Positions 8,456 to 17,270 of a stretch of 64,000 nucleotides of DNA are shown here, piece after piece; within the stretch, counting starts at the first letter, position 1, and the number at the start of each line of letters is the position of its first letter. Both the position numbers and the translations under genes were made by a program. Source of the DNA: Bacteroidales bacterium (GTDB lineage: Bacteria > Bacteroidota > Bacteroidia > Bacteroidales > F082). The stretch is taken from positions 4,951 through 68,950 of the forward strand of contig JAEEQP010000017.1 in NCBI GenBank assembly GCA_016285355.1, read 5' to 3'. The notes under the pieces were generated by a model, which worked only from the letters and a program-made list of their open reading frames with translations, searched no databases and was not told where the DNA came from.

Positions 8456-10213
8456 TTATAAATCGAAAGCAGGTTTTATGTCCTCTTTGGTTTTTTTCCT
8501 TACTTCAACCTTTTCCTTGTTTTTGGTTTTGGCAGATGGCTTTTCGTAATCAATTCTTACATCAAAAGTTGAAGGAGGACAGCCTTCTTCTATCACTTCG
8601 ATGGTCAGGTCGTTGATGCCATAGTTCAAATTTTCGACTTGAAACTCATACCGAGTGTCTGATATTTTTTTGGGATCATAGTCTATTGTATCAGGAACGA
8701 TTTTGACACTTTTATGATAATCGTATTTGTCATCAATGGTTTTTTGATCGTTAATGTCTATAGTGAAAGAAATAGTACCTTTTTTTATGATTTTAGTTTC
8801 AGATTTCACTATGTCGATAATGAAATGTTTTACATACCATGCAGGAATCTTCACCCTATAAATCGGAAAACTTATTCCATCAGAAATGACTTGAAAAGAA
8901 TATACATACGGTGAACTAAAATCGGTTATTTCATCAGGTAAGTTTTGTGGAATGCTTAGTTTGCATTGGTATTCGATGAAATTGCCACTTGGAGTGTCCT
9001 TTGTTTTTTTTGTATAAGGCTCTATTTCGCATCCCAAATCTGAATTTACTGTTTCTATTATTGTGTTTTCCGTAGGGATGAAATGTGGCATTTGTAGTCG
9101 AATACTGGTTTTATAAATTTTGTGACGAAAGCCAATTTCTTGGTCTTCATTGATGGATATTTTGAATTTCTCTTTTGATGCATGAAGTAGTCCTTGTTTC
9201 CCGGAAAGTTTCACGAAAGCGTTATTATCAAAGTAATCATAGATGGCTTCAAATTGTGCTGGTAATATTTGCTCACCGTCAATAGATAGACCCCATAAAC
9301 CGTTTTTTTGAGAAACATCTATAGGAGAAACAACAGTCTTTTGCGGGACTTTGTTGTTCTTAAATGAACAACGTTCAGCATTATACCAGATCTCAATGGG
9401 AACTAATCTCGCATTAAACCGAATTGAGATTTGATCTGTTTTTCCGCAATTTGCAATCATGGTAGAGTTTTCCAAATCCGTCACAGAAATTTTACCTTTC
9501 AACTTGGCTTGTTGTTTCAAGTCCTCTTCTTCCCGCCTTGCAAAGATGGGCCTGAGTTCCTTTCCTTCTCCCTCATAAAAATAAACCATGTGCTTGATTA
9601 CAACGATACAAAGCCCTTCATCGTTCATCGAAGAGATGAATTCTATATCGTCTGGAGAAAAAGTTTTGCCATTAAAAGAAAATGTTATCGGAGATCCATC
9701 TTTGTTGAATAGTACATTGTAAACATCTTTATCTTTGGGCTTTTCAGGGTTCTTGTATTTGCGGATTGAGGCATAGCCGTTCAGGAAAGGGTATGCATAA
9801 ACATATCCTTCTTTATCCAAACTTCCTTTGGTATCAACAAAATGATATCGGTCATTACTTATTACAACCATGTATCCGTTTGAATAGAAAGGATAGTCGT
9901 TTGCTACCTTACAGTTCTCAAGCGATGTGAACTTGCCATCAGTAGAGTAAAATCCAGTGATTTCGTCGGAATTTTGTTTAGTAGTTACAGCTAATCCTTC
10001 AGAGAAGGGGTATAGCTTATCGCTTGTCTTAAAAAGACGTTTCCCCTCAGGTGTCCAAATGATTTTTTCGTTTAACGAGTCAGTAATGATAAAATCGGCT
10101 CCTGTGGCGAAATAGATACTGTCGTAATACGGAGGGATAATCCAGTGTGCCACTTGAGCTTGGATGTGGCCTGCCATTAGCAGAGCCGACAATAAGATGA
10201 TTGCTTTTTTCAT
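8456..10213 (-). CDS. Secreted WG-repeat-like protein
   Basis: A 585-residue protein with a cleavable signal peptide (MKKAIILLSALLMAGHIQAQ). The N-terminal ~350 residues contain degenerate WG-type repeats: units with FSEGLAVT, NGYMVVI, NGYASIR and KNGLWGLSIDGEQILP that would form a beta-propeller-like scaffold. The C-terminal ~200 residues look like two beta-sandwich (Ig-like) domains, ending in a Lys-rich tail. Predicted periplasmic or surface protein. It lies between the kinase and phosphatase genes with gaps of 9 and 28 nt, so it is co-transcribed and may be a sensor or partner of that module. No enzymatic residues recognised. Confidence 0.6.
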   Translation of the reverse strand: MKKAIILLSALLMAGHIQAQVAHWIIPPYYDSIYFATGADFIITDSLNEKIIWTPEGKRLFKTSDKLYPFSEGLAVTTKQNSDEITGFYSTDGKFTSLENCKVANDYPFYSNGYMVVISNDRYHFVDTKGSLDKEGYVYAYPFLNGYASIRKYKNPEKPKDKDVYNVLFNKDGSPITFSFNGKTFSPDDIEFISSMNDEGLCIVVIKHMVYFYEGEGKELRPIFARREEEDLKQQAKLKGKISVTDLENSTMIANCGKTDQISIRFNARLVPIEIWYNAERCSFKNNKVPQKTVVSPIDVSQKNGLWGLSIDGEQILPAQFEAIYDYFDNNAFVKLSGKQGLLHASKEKFKISINEDQEIGFRHKIYKTSIRLQMPHFIPTENTIIETVNSDLGCEIEPYTKKTKDTPSGNFIEYQCKLSIPQNLPDEITDFSSPYVYSFQVISDGISFPIYRVKIPAWYVKHFIIDIVKSETKIIKKGTISFTIDINDQKTIDDKYDYHKSVKIVPDTIDYDPKKISDTRYEFQVENLNYGINDLTIEVIEEGCPPSTFDVRIDYEKPSAKTKNKEKVEVRKKTKEDIKPAFDL

Positions 10214-10222
10214 ATTATTTTA

Positions 10223-11737
10223 TTATTGGTTGATGAGTTGTTCTGTTAAGTCAGCTTCTAATTTTTCCTCTATCTTGTTCCTTGTTTTTTGTATTTTATT
10301 GACCATGGATGTATCTTGGATGGATTTTGCCCAATTCTCTGATATGTCCAAATATTTTTTGGCTTGTGAATAATCCAATTGTTTGTTGAGGCGTTCGTCG
10401 CCATAATAGGAAGCCAATCTGTATGCAACATCGGCGTTGATGTATGCATTTGACGAGTCGTTCAGCTCCAGAATGTCCATCATTAAAGCTCGGGTTTTTA
10501 CAATTTTTCCTTCATCTTTTGGGAAATTGTTAATGTCGACTTCAATGTTTAATAGTTTTTTACGTTGAACAGAAATGGGGTCGGAATACCATCCGTTAGT
10601 GAAAACAATCTGATACATAGCAGGTACATATTTCATGAATTTACTCAAACTGTCCATGTCCTTGAGACCAGAAAGAAGTGAATCAACGTTGTCAATGTTC
10701 ATTTGTCTTAAAGCGATTTCATATAATTCTTCCGTTGATTTTGCAACTGGAAGCTCTGGCTCTTGAGGTGGAATAAAGAAATAATAAACTGCTCCAGCGA
10801 TGAGAATGCATGTTAAAAGGCTAATAGTGATAATCAGAGGTTTCTTACGTTTTAAAGGATATTGTTTGGATTGAGCCGCTTGCTTGATCTGTTTTGCTGT
10901 GGGTCTTTTTTTGGGATTTTTTTGCAAACAAGCATGGATGAGATTCTTAATACTTGAAGGAAAACCAGAAAGGCTTGGCATAGGCGTGTGTGCATCTTGG
11001 ACTTTGCCACCTTCTTCACCGAATGGCACTTTTCCTGTCAATATCTCACACAATGTGGCACCAAAGGCCCAAATGTCGCTTTCAGTTGTGGGTGTGGGGT
11101 TGTCTTCAAAACGCTCAGGTGACATGTAGGCGAAAGTACCGCTGTGCTCAGTGTCATAATAGCTTCCGTGTGAACCGTTTGTCTTGGAACTGATGCCAAA
11201 ATCAGTAATGGCATAATTATGGTTGTTGTCGATGAGGATATTAGCAGGTTTGATGTCCTGATGGATGATTTGCGGTTGGTTGGAATGTAGTTTGGCCAAT
11301 CCCGATGCCACATCTGAAATGAATTTCCAAATCTCCTCGGTGGTTAGTTTCTTTCCGATAAGTTGTTCTGACGAACCATTCTTACAGTATGGTAATACCA
11401 GATACGGAACGTCTTGATAGATGGCAAAACTAGTGGGTTGGAGTAGATTCTCATGGCGGCATTCGTAAACAATTTTGTATTCATCGCGAAAACGTTGTTC
11501 ACCTTCGATGTCTAAAGCATTCTTAGGACGGTATATCTTGATGGCCACCAACATGCCTGTTTCATCGGCATTTCCGTTTATGGCTGTGCCTTCTTCGTCG
11601 TATTCAGTATCGATGGTAATAGTGTCCATGGCAAGCCAAACATCAGCTGTAGCACCATCTGTACTTAGCGGACGCAATAGTTTATAATGTCCGTCGAAAA
11701 GTTCTCCTTTTTCGGCAATTTCTTGTATATTAGTCAT
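10223..11737 (-). CDS. Transmembrane Ser/Thr protein kinase (PpkA-like)
   Basis: This 504-residue Hanks-type kinase has a cytoplasmic kinase domain (~residues 18-285) with VAIKIY (ATP-binding Lys), the catalytic loop HQDIKPAN (HRD variant with Gln), DFGIS, and SPERF in place of APE. A single membrane helix follows a Lys/Arg-rich stretch (~residues 300-322), and the C-terminal ~180 residues would be periplasmic and helical, a possible sensor. An upstream -7 motif suggests the kinase, WG-repeat and PP2C genes can also be expressed apart from the main T6SS operon. Likely targets include the FHA-bearing membrane protein of the same locus; this is inference from the proteobacterial Fha1 precedent. 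Confidence 0.9.
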   Translation of the reverse strand: MTNIQEIAEKGELFDGHYKLLRPLSTDGATADVWLAMDTITIDTEYDEEGTAINGNADETGMLVAIKIYRPKNALDIEGEQRFRDEYKIVYECRHENLLQPTSFAIYQDVPYLVLPYCKNGSSEQLIGKKLTTEEIWKFISDVASGLAKLHSNQPQIIHQDIKPANILIDNNHNYAITDFGISSKTNGSHGSYYDTEHSGTFAYMSPERFEDNPTPTTESDIWAFGATLCEILTGKVPFGEEGGKVQDAHTPMPSLSGFPSSIKNLIHACLQKNPKKRPTAKQIKQAAQSKQYPLKRKKPLIITISLLTCILIAGAVYYFFIPPQEPELPVAKSTEELYEIALRQMNIDNVDSLLSGLKDMDSLSKFMKYVPAMYQIVFTNGWYSDPISVQRKKLLNIEVDINNFPKDEGKIVKTRALMMDILELNDSSNAYINADVAYRLASYYGDERLNKQLDYSQAKKYLDISENWAKSIQDTSMVNKIQKTRNKIEEKLEADLTEQLINQ

Positions 11738-11808
11738 TTGTGTGTCTGTTGCAGTGTCTCATCTTTTTTACTTTGTGAATTCAACAAGGTATAAAAATGA
11801 TTTGGTTG

Positions 11809-11816
11809 CAAAATTA
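11809..11816 (-). promoter_or_regulatory. Candidate internal promoter for the kinase/phosphatase genes
   Basis: On the minus strand this is TAATTTTG, in the 119-nt gap between the glucosaminidase and kinase genes. A start near 11800 would give a ~65-nt leader. No clear -33 element was found. Confidence 0.35.
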
Positions 11817-11856
11817 CAGATTTTATTTGAATTATTGTAATGTCTTTATTTGTCTT

Positions 11857-12834
11857 CTATTTTAAAAACAGTTTTTCTCCTTCTTTCAGTTCGGAGAAAA
11901 GGTCTTTTTGGTTCATCTTGGCCAAACTTGCCGTTCTGATGCCAAATTGTTGAGCTATGCTATAAAAAGAGTCTCCCTTTTTTACTCGATAGAAGTCCTG
12001 TGAACCGTAAAATTTCCGTTTCTTTTTCTGTAAATATACAATGTCGCCTTCATGGATGTCGCTCTCACTTGTGGTTTCATTGTATTCCAATATTTTGTGC
12101 TTGGGAATATCATATTTCATAGCAATAGACGACAGCGTTTCTCCTGGATATAATATAGTGCATCGTACTTCATTTATTTCAACGACAAAATTCATGATAG
12201 CATGACCGACCTCTTCCTCTTCTTCTGTAGTTACAGAGGCGTCAATAACAAAATCATCGATTTTGGCAAGGTCTTCCACTTTTGTGTCTTTGGCAAAAAC
12301 GCCTTTTTTGCTTGGTTTGAGTTTTACGCCGCCATTGATGCTGTAAAGTTGGTAAGCGTCAATATAGCCGATTAGTGCTTTTGCATAGTTTTTTGCAGTA
12401 GCATATCCCGCTCTTTGGAGTCCGTTAGCCCAGCCACGATAATCATAAACGCTGATGTTGAATAAGAATTGGTAACGATAATTGTTTTTAATGAGCAAGG
12501 AATGGTCTTTAAATGATTCCTCAGCCGAGGAATAGACCCTGAACTTGCTTTTTACAACTTCGTCATCCCATGCCCGATATACACCGCCCGACCATCCTCC
12601 TATGGCTTTGATGCCAAAGTGATTGTTGGCGTTTTGAGCTAATTCGCTTAATCCTGCACCTGATTCAAGGATGCCTTGTGCCAAAGTGATGGGTGCTGGA
12701 ATGCCATACTGCTTTTCTTGATCCAATGCCAACGACTTGTATTGGTCGATGTAAGTCCGAATCTCTGAGGGAGACTGGGCAAAAAGTCTATAGAATATAA
12801 CAAGGAATCCTATGATGAAAAAGGGTTTCTTCAT
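11857..12834 (-). CDS. Secreted glucosaminidase with C-terminal LysM domains
   Basis: A 325-residue peptidoglycan hydrolase. After a signal peptide ending LFAQ it has a glucosaminidase domain (~residues 25-165): LAQGILESGAGLSELA with the catalytic Glu, NNHFGIK, and YRGWANGLQRAGYAT. Two LysM-like repeats follow (~residues 228-275 and 280-325: YPGETLSSIAMKYDIP and KKGDSFYSIAQQFGIR). It would cut glycan strands in the periplasm. It is the last gene of the core T6SS run, 10 nt after the lipase. It could open the cell's own wall for assembly of the secretion machine, or be an effector; the Sec signal favours the first. Confidence 0.85.
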   Translation of the reverse strand: MKKPFFIIGFLVIFYRLFAQSPSEIRTYIDQYKSLALDQEKQYGIPAPITLAQGILESGAGLSELAQNANNHFGIKAIGGWSGGVYRAWDDEVVKSKFRVYSSAEESFKDHSLLIKNNYRYQFLFNISVYDYRGWANGLQRAGYATAKNYAKALIGYIDAYQLYSINGGVKLKPSKKGVFAKDTKVEDLAKIDDFVIDASVTTEEEEEVGHAIMNFVVEINEVRCTILYPGETLSSIAMKYDIPKHKILEYNETTSESDIHEGDIVYLQKKKRKFYGSQDFYRVKKGDSFYSIAQQFGIRTASLAKMNQKDLFSELKEGEKLFLK

Positions 12835-12844
12835 TGATTACAAA

Positions 12845-13699
12845 CTAATCGTGTTTCATTCCCAACTCATCCAAAATAGTCGTCAACGCATGCCTTTTGA
12901 ATGTGTTTTTGTCATTCTGATTAAACACTATTTGTTTTCTGTCACCATAGGCTGACTGTCCGAACCAATGGAGAATAGAATTGAGAATCTCACCTTCTAA
13001 CACAAAGGCATGAATTCTTTCGGTTCTTCTTTGATAATGAAAAAGGTCAGCCTTATTATTCAGCAGCAACGTTGCCTTTTCTCGATAGGGATTCAGTCCG
13101 GCAGCGTTAAAGGTAATGGCATGTCGACGAGTAACTAGTGAATTATTAGATGCAAGTCCTCCACCAAGCGAGTGGCCAATAAACCAGAGTACGGCCTTGT
13201 CTCCTATCGCACTATCAATCTGTTTGGCCATCTGTACTGAATAGGTATATTGAGGGGAAAGTCCTATGAGTCCTTGACTGATATTGGAGAACCAATCTTT
13301 AACAGACGACATTTCTGTTCCCTCCGTACAATATGCATAATACTGAATACCATCGGCTTGTTTCTGAAACAACATAGAGTTGAAACCAGAGGCATCTCTT
13401 TTAAGTTTTAAATGGAAACCAGAGCCCATCAGTTTGTCAACTTCAGAAAATGTCATGGGACTCCAACCATCTATTAGCTCCGCTTTCGGTTTTTTCCCTT
13501 GATTCAGTGCATGATAAGCATATTGACACATGGCAGCAGCAGCCATTACGTCAATATCGTGTTCATTATCAGCTCGAGGACCAAATTCCCTAAGGGACAT
13601 TATTGTATCCGGTTTCAGTGTCGCGGAGCTAATACTGACTTCGGATAGATGGATGGATGGTTGAAGATGTTTGTTCCCAAGTGGCTTCATTGCCATCAT
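12845..13699 (-). CDS. Class-3-like lipase (alpha/beta hydrolase), candidate T6SS lipase effector
   Basis: A 284-residue protein without a signal peptide. It has the nucleophile elbow GHSLGGGLAS (~residue 176) preceded by ALLWF-type strand residues (KAVLWFIGHSLGG), and the AMCQYAYHAL / YYAYCTEGTE pattern of lipase class 3 (DUF2974-like) proteins. Its start overlaps the tssF stop by 4 nt (ATGA), so it is translationally coupled to a baseplate gene. A cytoplasmic lipase in a T6SS operon is a plausible effector, but no neighbouring immunity gene is obvious. A maturation or self-modifying role is the alternative. Confidence 0.65.
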   Translation of the reverse strand: MMAMKPLGNKHLQPSIHLSEVSISSATLKPDTIMSLREFGPRADNEHDIDVMAAAAMCQYAYHALNQGKKPKAELIDGWSPMTFSEVDKLMGSGFHLKLKRDASGFNSMLFQKQADGIQYYAYCTEGTEMSSVKDWFSNISQGLIGLSPQYTYSVQMAKQIDSAIGDKAVLWFIGHSLGGGLASNNSLVTRRHAITFNAAGLNPYREKATLLLNNKADLFHYQRRTERIHAFVLEGEILNSILHWFGQSAYGDRKQIVFNQNDKNTFKRHALTTILDELGMKHD

Positions 13700-15483
13700 T
13701 CCTCCAAATTTCTAAGTTTCACAATAATCGGCATGGTAATGCACGACTTGTTCTCTATCCTTTGCTGCATGAGTTGGTCAAAAGACCGTTTTTTGGCTTC
13801 CTCATAGTTCTTCTTATCCTTGAACTCAATGTCAATGTAAAGACCTCTTTGCAACGATTTCTTACCGCCTGTGCCTTCAATGCTCATCTTGATGAAGATT
13901 CGTTTGAATTCCTCCTTGCCGAACTCTGCCATGATTTCCTTGCGCAGGAAAGCATCAATGTCCATTTTGGTGTATAAACGGTCATTGGTGAGAGAATAGT
14001 AGCGTAGCAGTTCATAACGCTCGTCAGCCGAGGCTTTGTCGGTTCCGCCCATGGCAGAAACAACAACAGGCACTTTTTGTATGATGGAGGGCAGTTTTTT
14101 GTTCTCCAGGGTTTCGCCAATACTTGGGGTATTGCCTATTTCGCCTTGCGTGGAAATATAGTTGACTCTGATGGATGAGCTAGAGGAACTTTGCTTCATG
14201 TTTTTCATAACATAAGTGCCGCTGTCGAACTTGAATTTTTTGTTGGGCTCTTTGACGTTGTTGTTATTTCCAATTTTGTTAACTATCTCGCGCAACTGTT
14301 TGAGAGTCTTTTCGTCTTTTATGTCATTGTATTCGATGAAAGCGTAATAATCATCTACAAAATGGTTGTATAGGTTGCGTACATCTCTATAAAGATCACC
14401 GCTATGATAACACGTAGCATCAAAATCGCGAACAATGATTTCGTCGTCCAACCTGCTGAAACCTTGTTTGTTTGATGCCATGCTAGTTTCAAGGATGCGT
14501 AGGAAAAAAGAATCCTCTTGTTTCTGTAACTTGGCTATGGGTGAAGCTTGAGTGAGGGTGAGTGAACATAAATCGACATTGACAACGGGTATAACATTAA
14601 TAAGTATTTCGCATTCTTCGGGAACGACATAATCTTCAGGAAAATCAAGTTGTAGCCATAAGGGATTTGCTTCTTTTAAGGTTGTCAATGTGTTTTCTTC
14701 AAGCCATTGTTCAAACATTTTTGGGTATGCTCTAGGCTTGAAAAGATCGCGGCTGTTGATATTGTCAGTGAAAAAAAGAAATGCCGCATCTTTCATGTTC
14801 AAAAGACACTCTTTCCACACGTCCAGAAATGAGAAGAACTGTCCCGACGCTTGTTGTGCATCAAATGGCTCCACCATCTCCATTTGTTCCATTTCTCTTA
14901 TGGAAGCAAAATCAAGCTCCTTGCTCTCTGTTCCAACGTAAATATGTTTTGGAATGATTCCTTTTGTCCCTTTGATGAAAACAGAAAGCCCTTTTATGGA
15001 TTCAATTTCAGCATTCGTCTTTATACCAATCCATAATCGGTTGGGTTTGTACATGTATGCATTCTTGCTGTATTCGTTGTTTTGGTGCAAAACAATAATG
15101 TCAGAATAGGGAATGGCTAATGTGTTGAAAAGTGGAATATAGTTGAGAGGCTGCTTTCGCCCTTCGATTTTGTAGGAGAAAAAAGTTCCTGCACCAATTT
15201 GAAGGCTCTCGTCATCTTTATTAGTTTTGAATGTAGGGTTGATTAGAGTAATGGCTGGCACGGCCTCCACTTCCTGTCTTGGAATAAAATCGGTACAATA
15301 TCGTTCCACAATGCGTTGGTCTATGTCATCAATGTGATCCTGTATTTTTTGGGCTTCGTTCAATAAGGCAACGAGCATCATTTTGGCGACCGGATCCATC
15401 TGCTGGAAGTTGATATCGTCAGGCGAAAACAACTTTAATTGTTCGATGGCGTCATTGACTTTATTTTCTAATTCCAACTCCAT
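13696..15483 (-). CDS. tssF: T6SS baseplate subunit TssF (Bacteroidetes type)
   Basis: This 595-residue protein resembles the TssF/VasA baseplate wedge protein of Bacteroidetes systems: an N-terminal helix with DPVAKMMLVALLNEAQKI, then the beta-rich QIGAGTFFSYKI / PLWLQLDFPEDYVVPEECEILINVIPVVNVD region, and a C-terminal domain with a SADERYELLRYYSLTNDRLY segment. TssF joins TssE, TssG and TssK to form the baseplate that assembles around the VgrG spike. It lies directly after tssE (28-nt gap), and its stop overlaps the lipase start. Recognition is by overall pattern and by the neighbouring tssE-K-G genes. Confidence 0.8.
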   Translation of the reverse strand: MELELENKVNDAIEQLKLFSPDDINFQQMDPVAKMMLVALLNEAQKIQDHIDDIDQRIVERYCTDFIPRQEVEAVPAITLINPTFKTNKDDESLQIGAGTFFSYKIEGRKQPLNYIPLFNTLAIPYSDIIVLHQNNEYSKNAYMYKPNRLWIGIKTNAEIESIKGLSVFIKGTKGIIPKHIYVGTESKELDFASIREMEQMEMVEPFDAQQASGQFFSFLDVWKECLLNMKDAAFLFFTDNINSRDLFKPRAYPKMFEQWLEENTLTTLKEANPLWLQLDFPEDYVVPEECEILINVIPVVNVDLCSLTLTQASPIAKLQKQEDSFFLRILETSMASNKQGFSRLDDEIIVRDFDATCYHSGDLYRDVRNLYNHFVDDYYAFIEYNDIKDEKTLKQLREIVNKIGNNNNVKEPNKKFKFDSGTYVMKNMKQSSSSSSIRVNYISTQGEIGNTPSIGETLENKKLPSIIQKVPVVVSAMGGTDKASADERYELLRYYSLTNDRLYTKMDIDAFLRKEIMAEFGKEEFKRIFIKMSIEGTGGKKSLQRGLYIDIEFKDKKNYEEAKKRSFDQLMQQRIENKSCITMPIIVKLRNLEE

Positions 15484-15511
15484 ATTAACTGTCTCTATTT
15501 AAGTTCGTTGA

Positions 15512-16018
15512 TTAGTATTGCACCCTTCGCTTGGCTGTCGGCTCCATCAGAAACTCAACTCTCTTCTTGTATTGGTTTGTACTGATGCCACTATCTATCT
15601 CTCCTTCAATATTGATGCTGACAAGATGTTTCGACTGTACCTTCTGTTTCCGCTGTTGCTCTTTGTTGAATGCGGTATCTAGTTGGACTTCCACATTCAC
15701 ATTCTTCAGTTGTGGAGCATAGGTGAAAAGGCTTTTTTTAATACTCTCTTGACATTCCGATTTGGTGACTTCTGGTCCCATTGGACCAACTAGCATACCG
15801 CTTTGTCCGCTGTTGAAAGTACGGTATTGTATGTTGGAATACTCGTGGTTCCAATATTCAAATCCGAAGTCTGGGTCAGCAAGGAAACTTCCACGTGGAG
15901 TGAAAATGATAAGTTCAATAAGATTGTCAAGCAATTCAATCTGTGAGTTGAGATTGCGTTCCAATTCCAATACAAAATCAGAATCGTGATATGCCAAAGG
16001 CGTGCTAATAAAAGCCAT
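15512..16018 (-). CDS. tssE: T6SS baseplate subunit TssE (gp25-like)
   Basis: A 168-residue GPW/gp25-family protein. It carries the family segment FTPRGSFLADPDFGFEYW (~residues 39-56) and a C-terminal domain with the alternating beta pattern of gp25 (YAPQLKNVNVEVQL). TssE nucleates the sheath at the baseplate. The Arg-Gly-Ser-Phe and Asp-Pro-Asp-Phe-Gly residues match the conserved lysozyme-like gp25 core. It sits 5 nt after tssK and 28 nt before tssF, the usual baseplate order. Confidence 0.85.
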   Translation of the reverse strand: MAFISTPLAYHDSDFVLELERNLNSQIELLDNLIELIIFTPRGSFLADPDFGFEYWNHEYSNIQYRTFNSGQSGMLVGPMGPEVTKSECQESIKKSLFTYAPQLKNVNVEVQLDTAFNKEQQRKQKVQSKHLVSINIEGEIDSGISTNQYKKRVEFLMEPTAKRRVQY

Positions 16019-16023
16019 TTTGC

Positions 16024-17265
16024 TTAGATTTTAATCCAGGATTTGTAATCCTTGTGGAAGGTTAGCGAGAAGACATTTATCTCGCTTGCAACTCCATTGA
16101 GAACGGCTCTCAATTTGACGACCAAGGTTTGGTCGTCTTCGGGTTCTCTTTGGGAATTGAAACTGTTTTTTAGCTTCATGCCGAGTTGACTTCCCTTGGA
16201 TTTGGCTTCTTGGAACGAATTTCCTCCATCTGTTGAGAATTGCACTGTGGCTCCTGGTGTTGGGTTGAGTATGGGGACAAAGATGATGCTCTTACTACAG
16301 TTCTGATACAACTGGTCGTTTTCAATAGAAGGAGCGGCTGGTGCATTCAATTGTGGTTTTTCAGGTTCTTTTACTTCAGCATGGTTCAACTTTTCGTTGA
16401 TGGAGAACACAAATTCCAAACCCTCTTTGATCATTGGATATACATTTTGGTAATTGTATGGTTTCAGAGCGTAATTCCTGAAATTGTTAGCTTCGGACAA
16501 TATGAGGTTTTTGTCAAGTTGGCAGGCGACGGTGAAAGCTCCAACAAATTTCTGAATATTGGCCAACAACATCATGGGAGACATTAGGTCGCGATTTTTG
16601 TCGGTGTCAATGAGGGTTTGTTGTACAATAGGCCAAAAGAGGCGGAAAGCTTCATCGGTATCACCTTGCACCAGATCGAATAGCTTTGACTCAGTTTCAG
16701 CCAGGTTTTGAATAAATCTGTTCAACAAATCTTTATATTTTTGATGTGAAGACACAAACAGACAAGGGGGAACAAAATCGATTTCGTCAACATGCCATCC
16801 GCCGTAGTCCGTATCGACAAGATGTGCAATGGGCAGTGCATTGTCAGCAATGGAACTATTGACACCCACCAACGAAAACATGTACACGGGCTCTTCGTAT
16901 TCATCGCTTGTTTCTTCCCATTGCTCAGGATGCACATTGATGGTCAAATATAGTTCCTTGTCGTTTTGTATGACGGGCATTTGGATGCGTTTTTCCAAAT
17001 GGTTAGAATAACGCGTGTCATATTGCACATCGATAAGAGCTCCGCTTTTGGTAACAGCGATGCAGTCCAAAGCCTGTACTTCAACATATTCGGGATGGAT
17101 GTTTAATGAAAGTTGGAATGGACGAGCGCTAGGAAACAATCCGAATCGTCCAGCCGATGCTATTGTAAGGGCATTACCGATTCTGGATGCAGTGGCGTTT
17201 TCAGCCTTCCTCATGATTTCATCAGTCAGTCGCATTCCTTTTTTCCAACAAATTCTTTTTTCCAT
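16024..17265 (-). CDS. tssK: T6SS baseplate-membrane connector TssK (Bacteroidetes type)
   Basis: 413 residues from the ATG at 17265; the frame opens 9 nt earlier at a TTG, but the ATG gives the conserved start MEKRICWKKGMRLTDEIM. The RFGLFPSARPFQLSLNI region and the FVPPCLFVSSHQKYKDLLNRFI segment fit the TssK shoulder and neck domains. TssK trimers join the baseplate to the membrane complex. The C-terminal ~110 residues (after a Pro-rich linker APAAPSI) form a beta-rich domain that contains FSTDGG, probably a Chitobiase/beta-hexosaminidase-type C-terminal module, which is unusual at this position. tssG ends 5 nt upstream. Confidence 0.8.
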   Translation of the reverse strand: MEKRICWKKGMRLTDEIMRKAENATASRIGNALTIASAGRFGLFPSARPFQLSLNIHPEYVEVQALDCIAVTKSGALIDVQYDTRYSNHLEKRIQMPVIQNDKELYLTINVHPEQWEETSDEYEEPVYMFSLVGVNSSIADNALPIAHLVDTDYGGWHVDEIDFVPPCLFVSSHQKYKDLLNRFIQNLAETESKLFDLVQGDTDEAFRLFWPIVQQTLIDTDKNRDLMSPMMLLANIQKFVGAFTVACQLDKNLILSEANNFRNYALKPYNYQNVYPMIKEGLEFVFSINEKLNHAEVKEPEKPQLNAPAAPSIENDQLYQNCSKSIIFVPILNPTPGATVQFSTDGGNSFQEAKSKGSQLGMKLKNSFNSQREPEDDQTLVVKLRAVLNGVASEINVFSLTFHKDYKSWIKI

Positions 17266-17270
17266 AGTAT

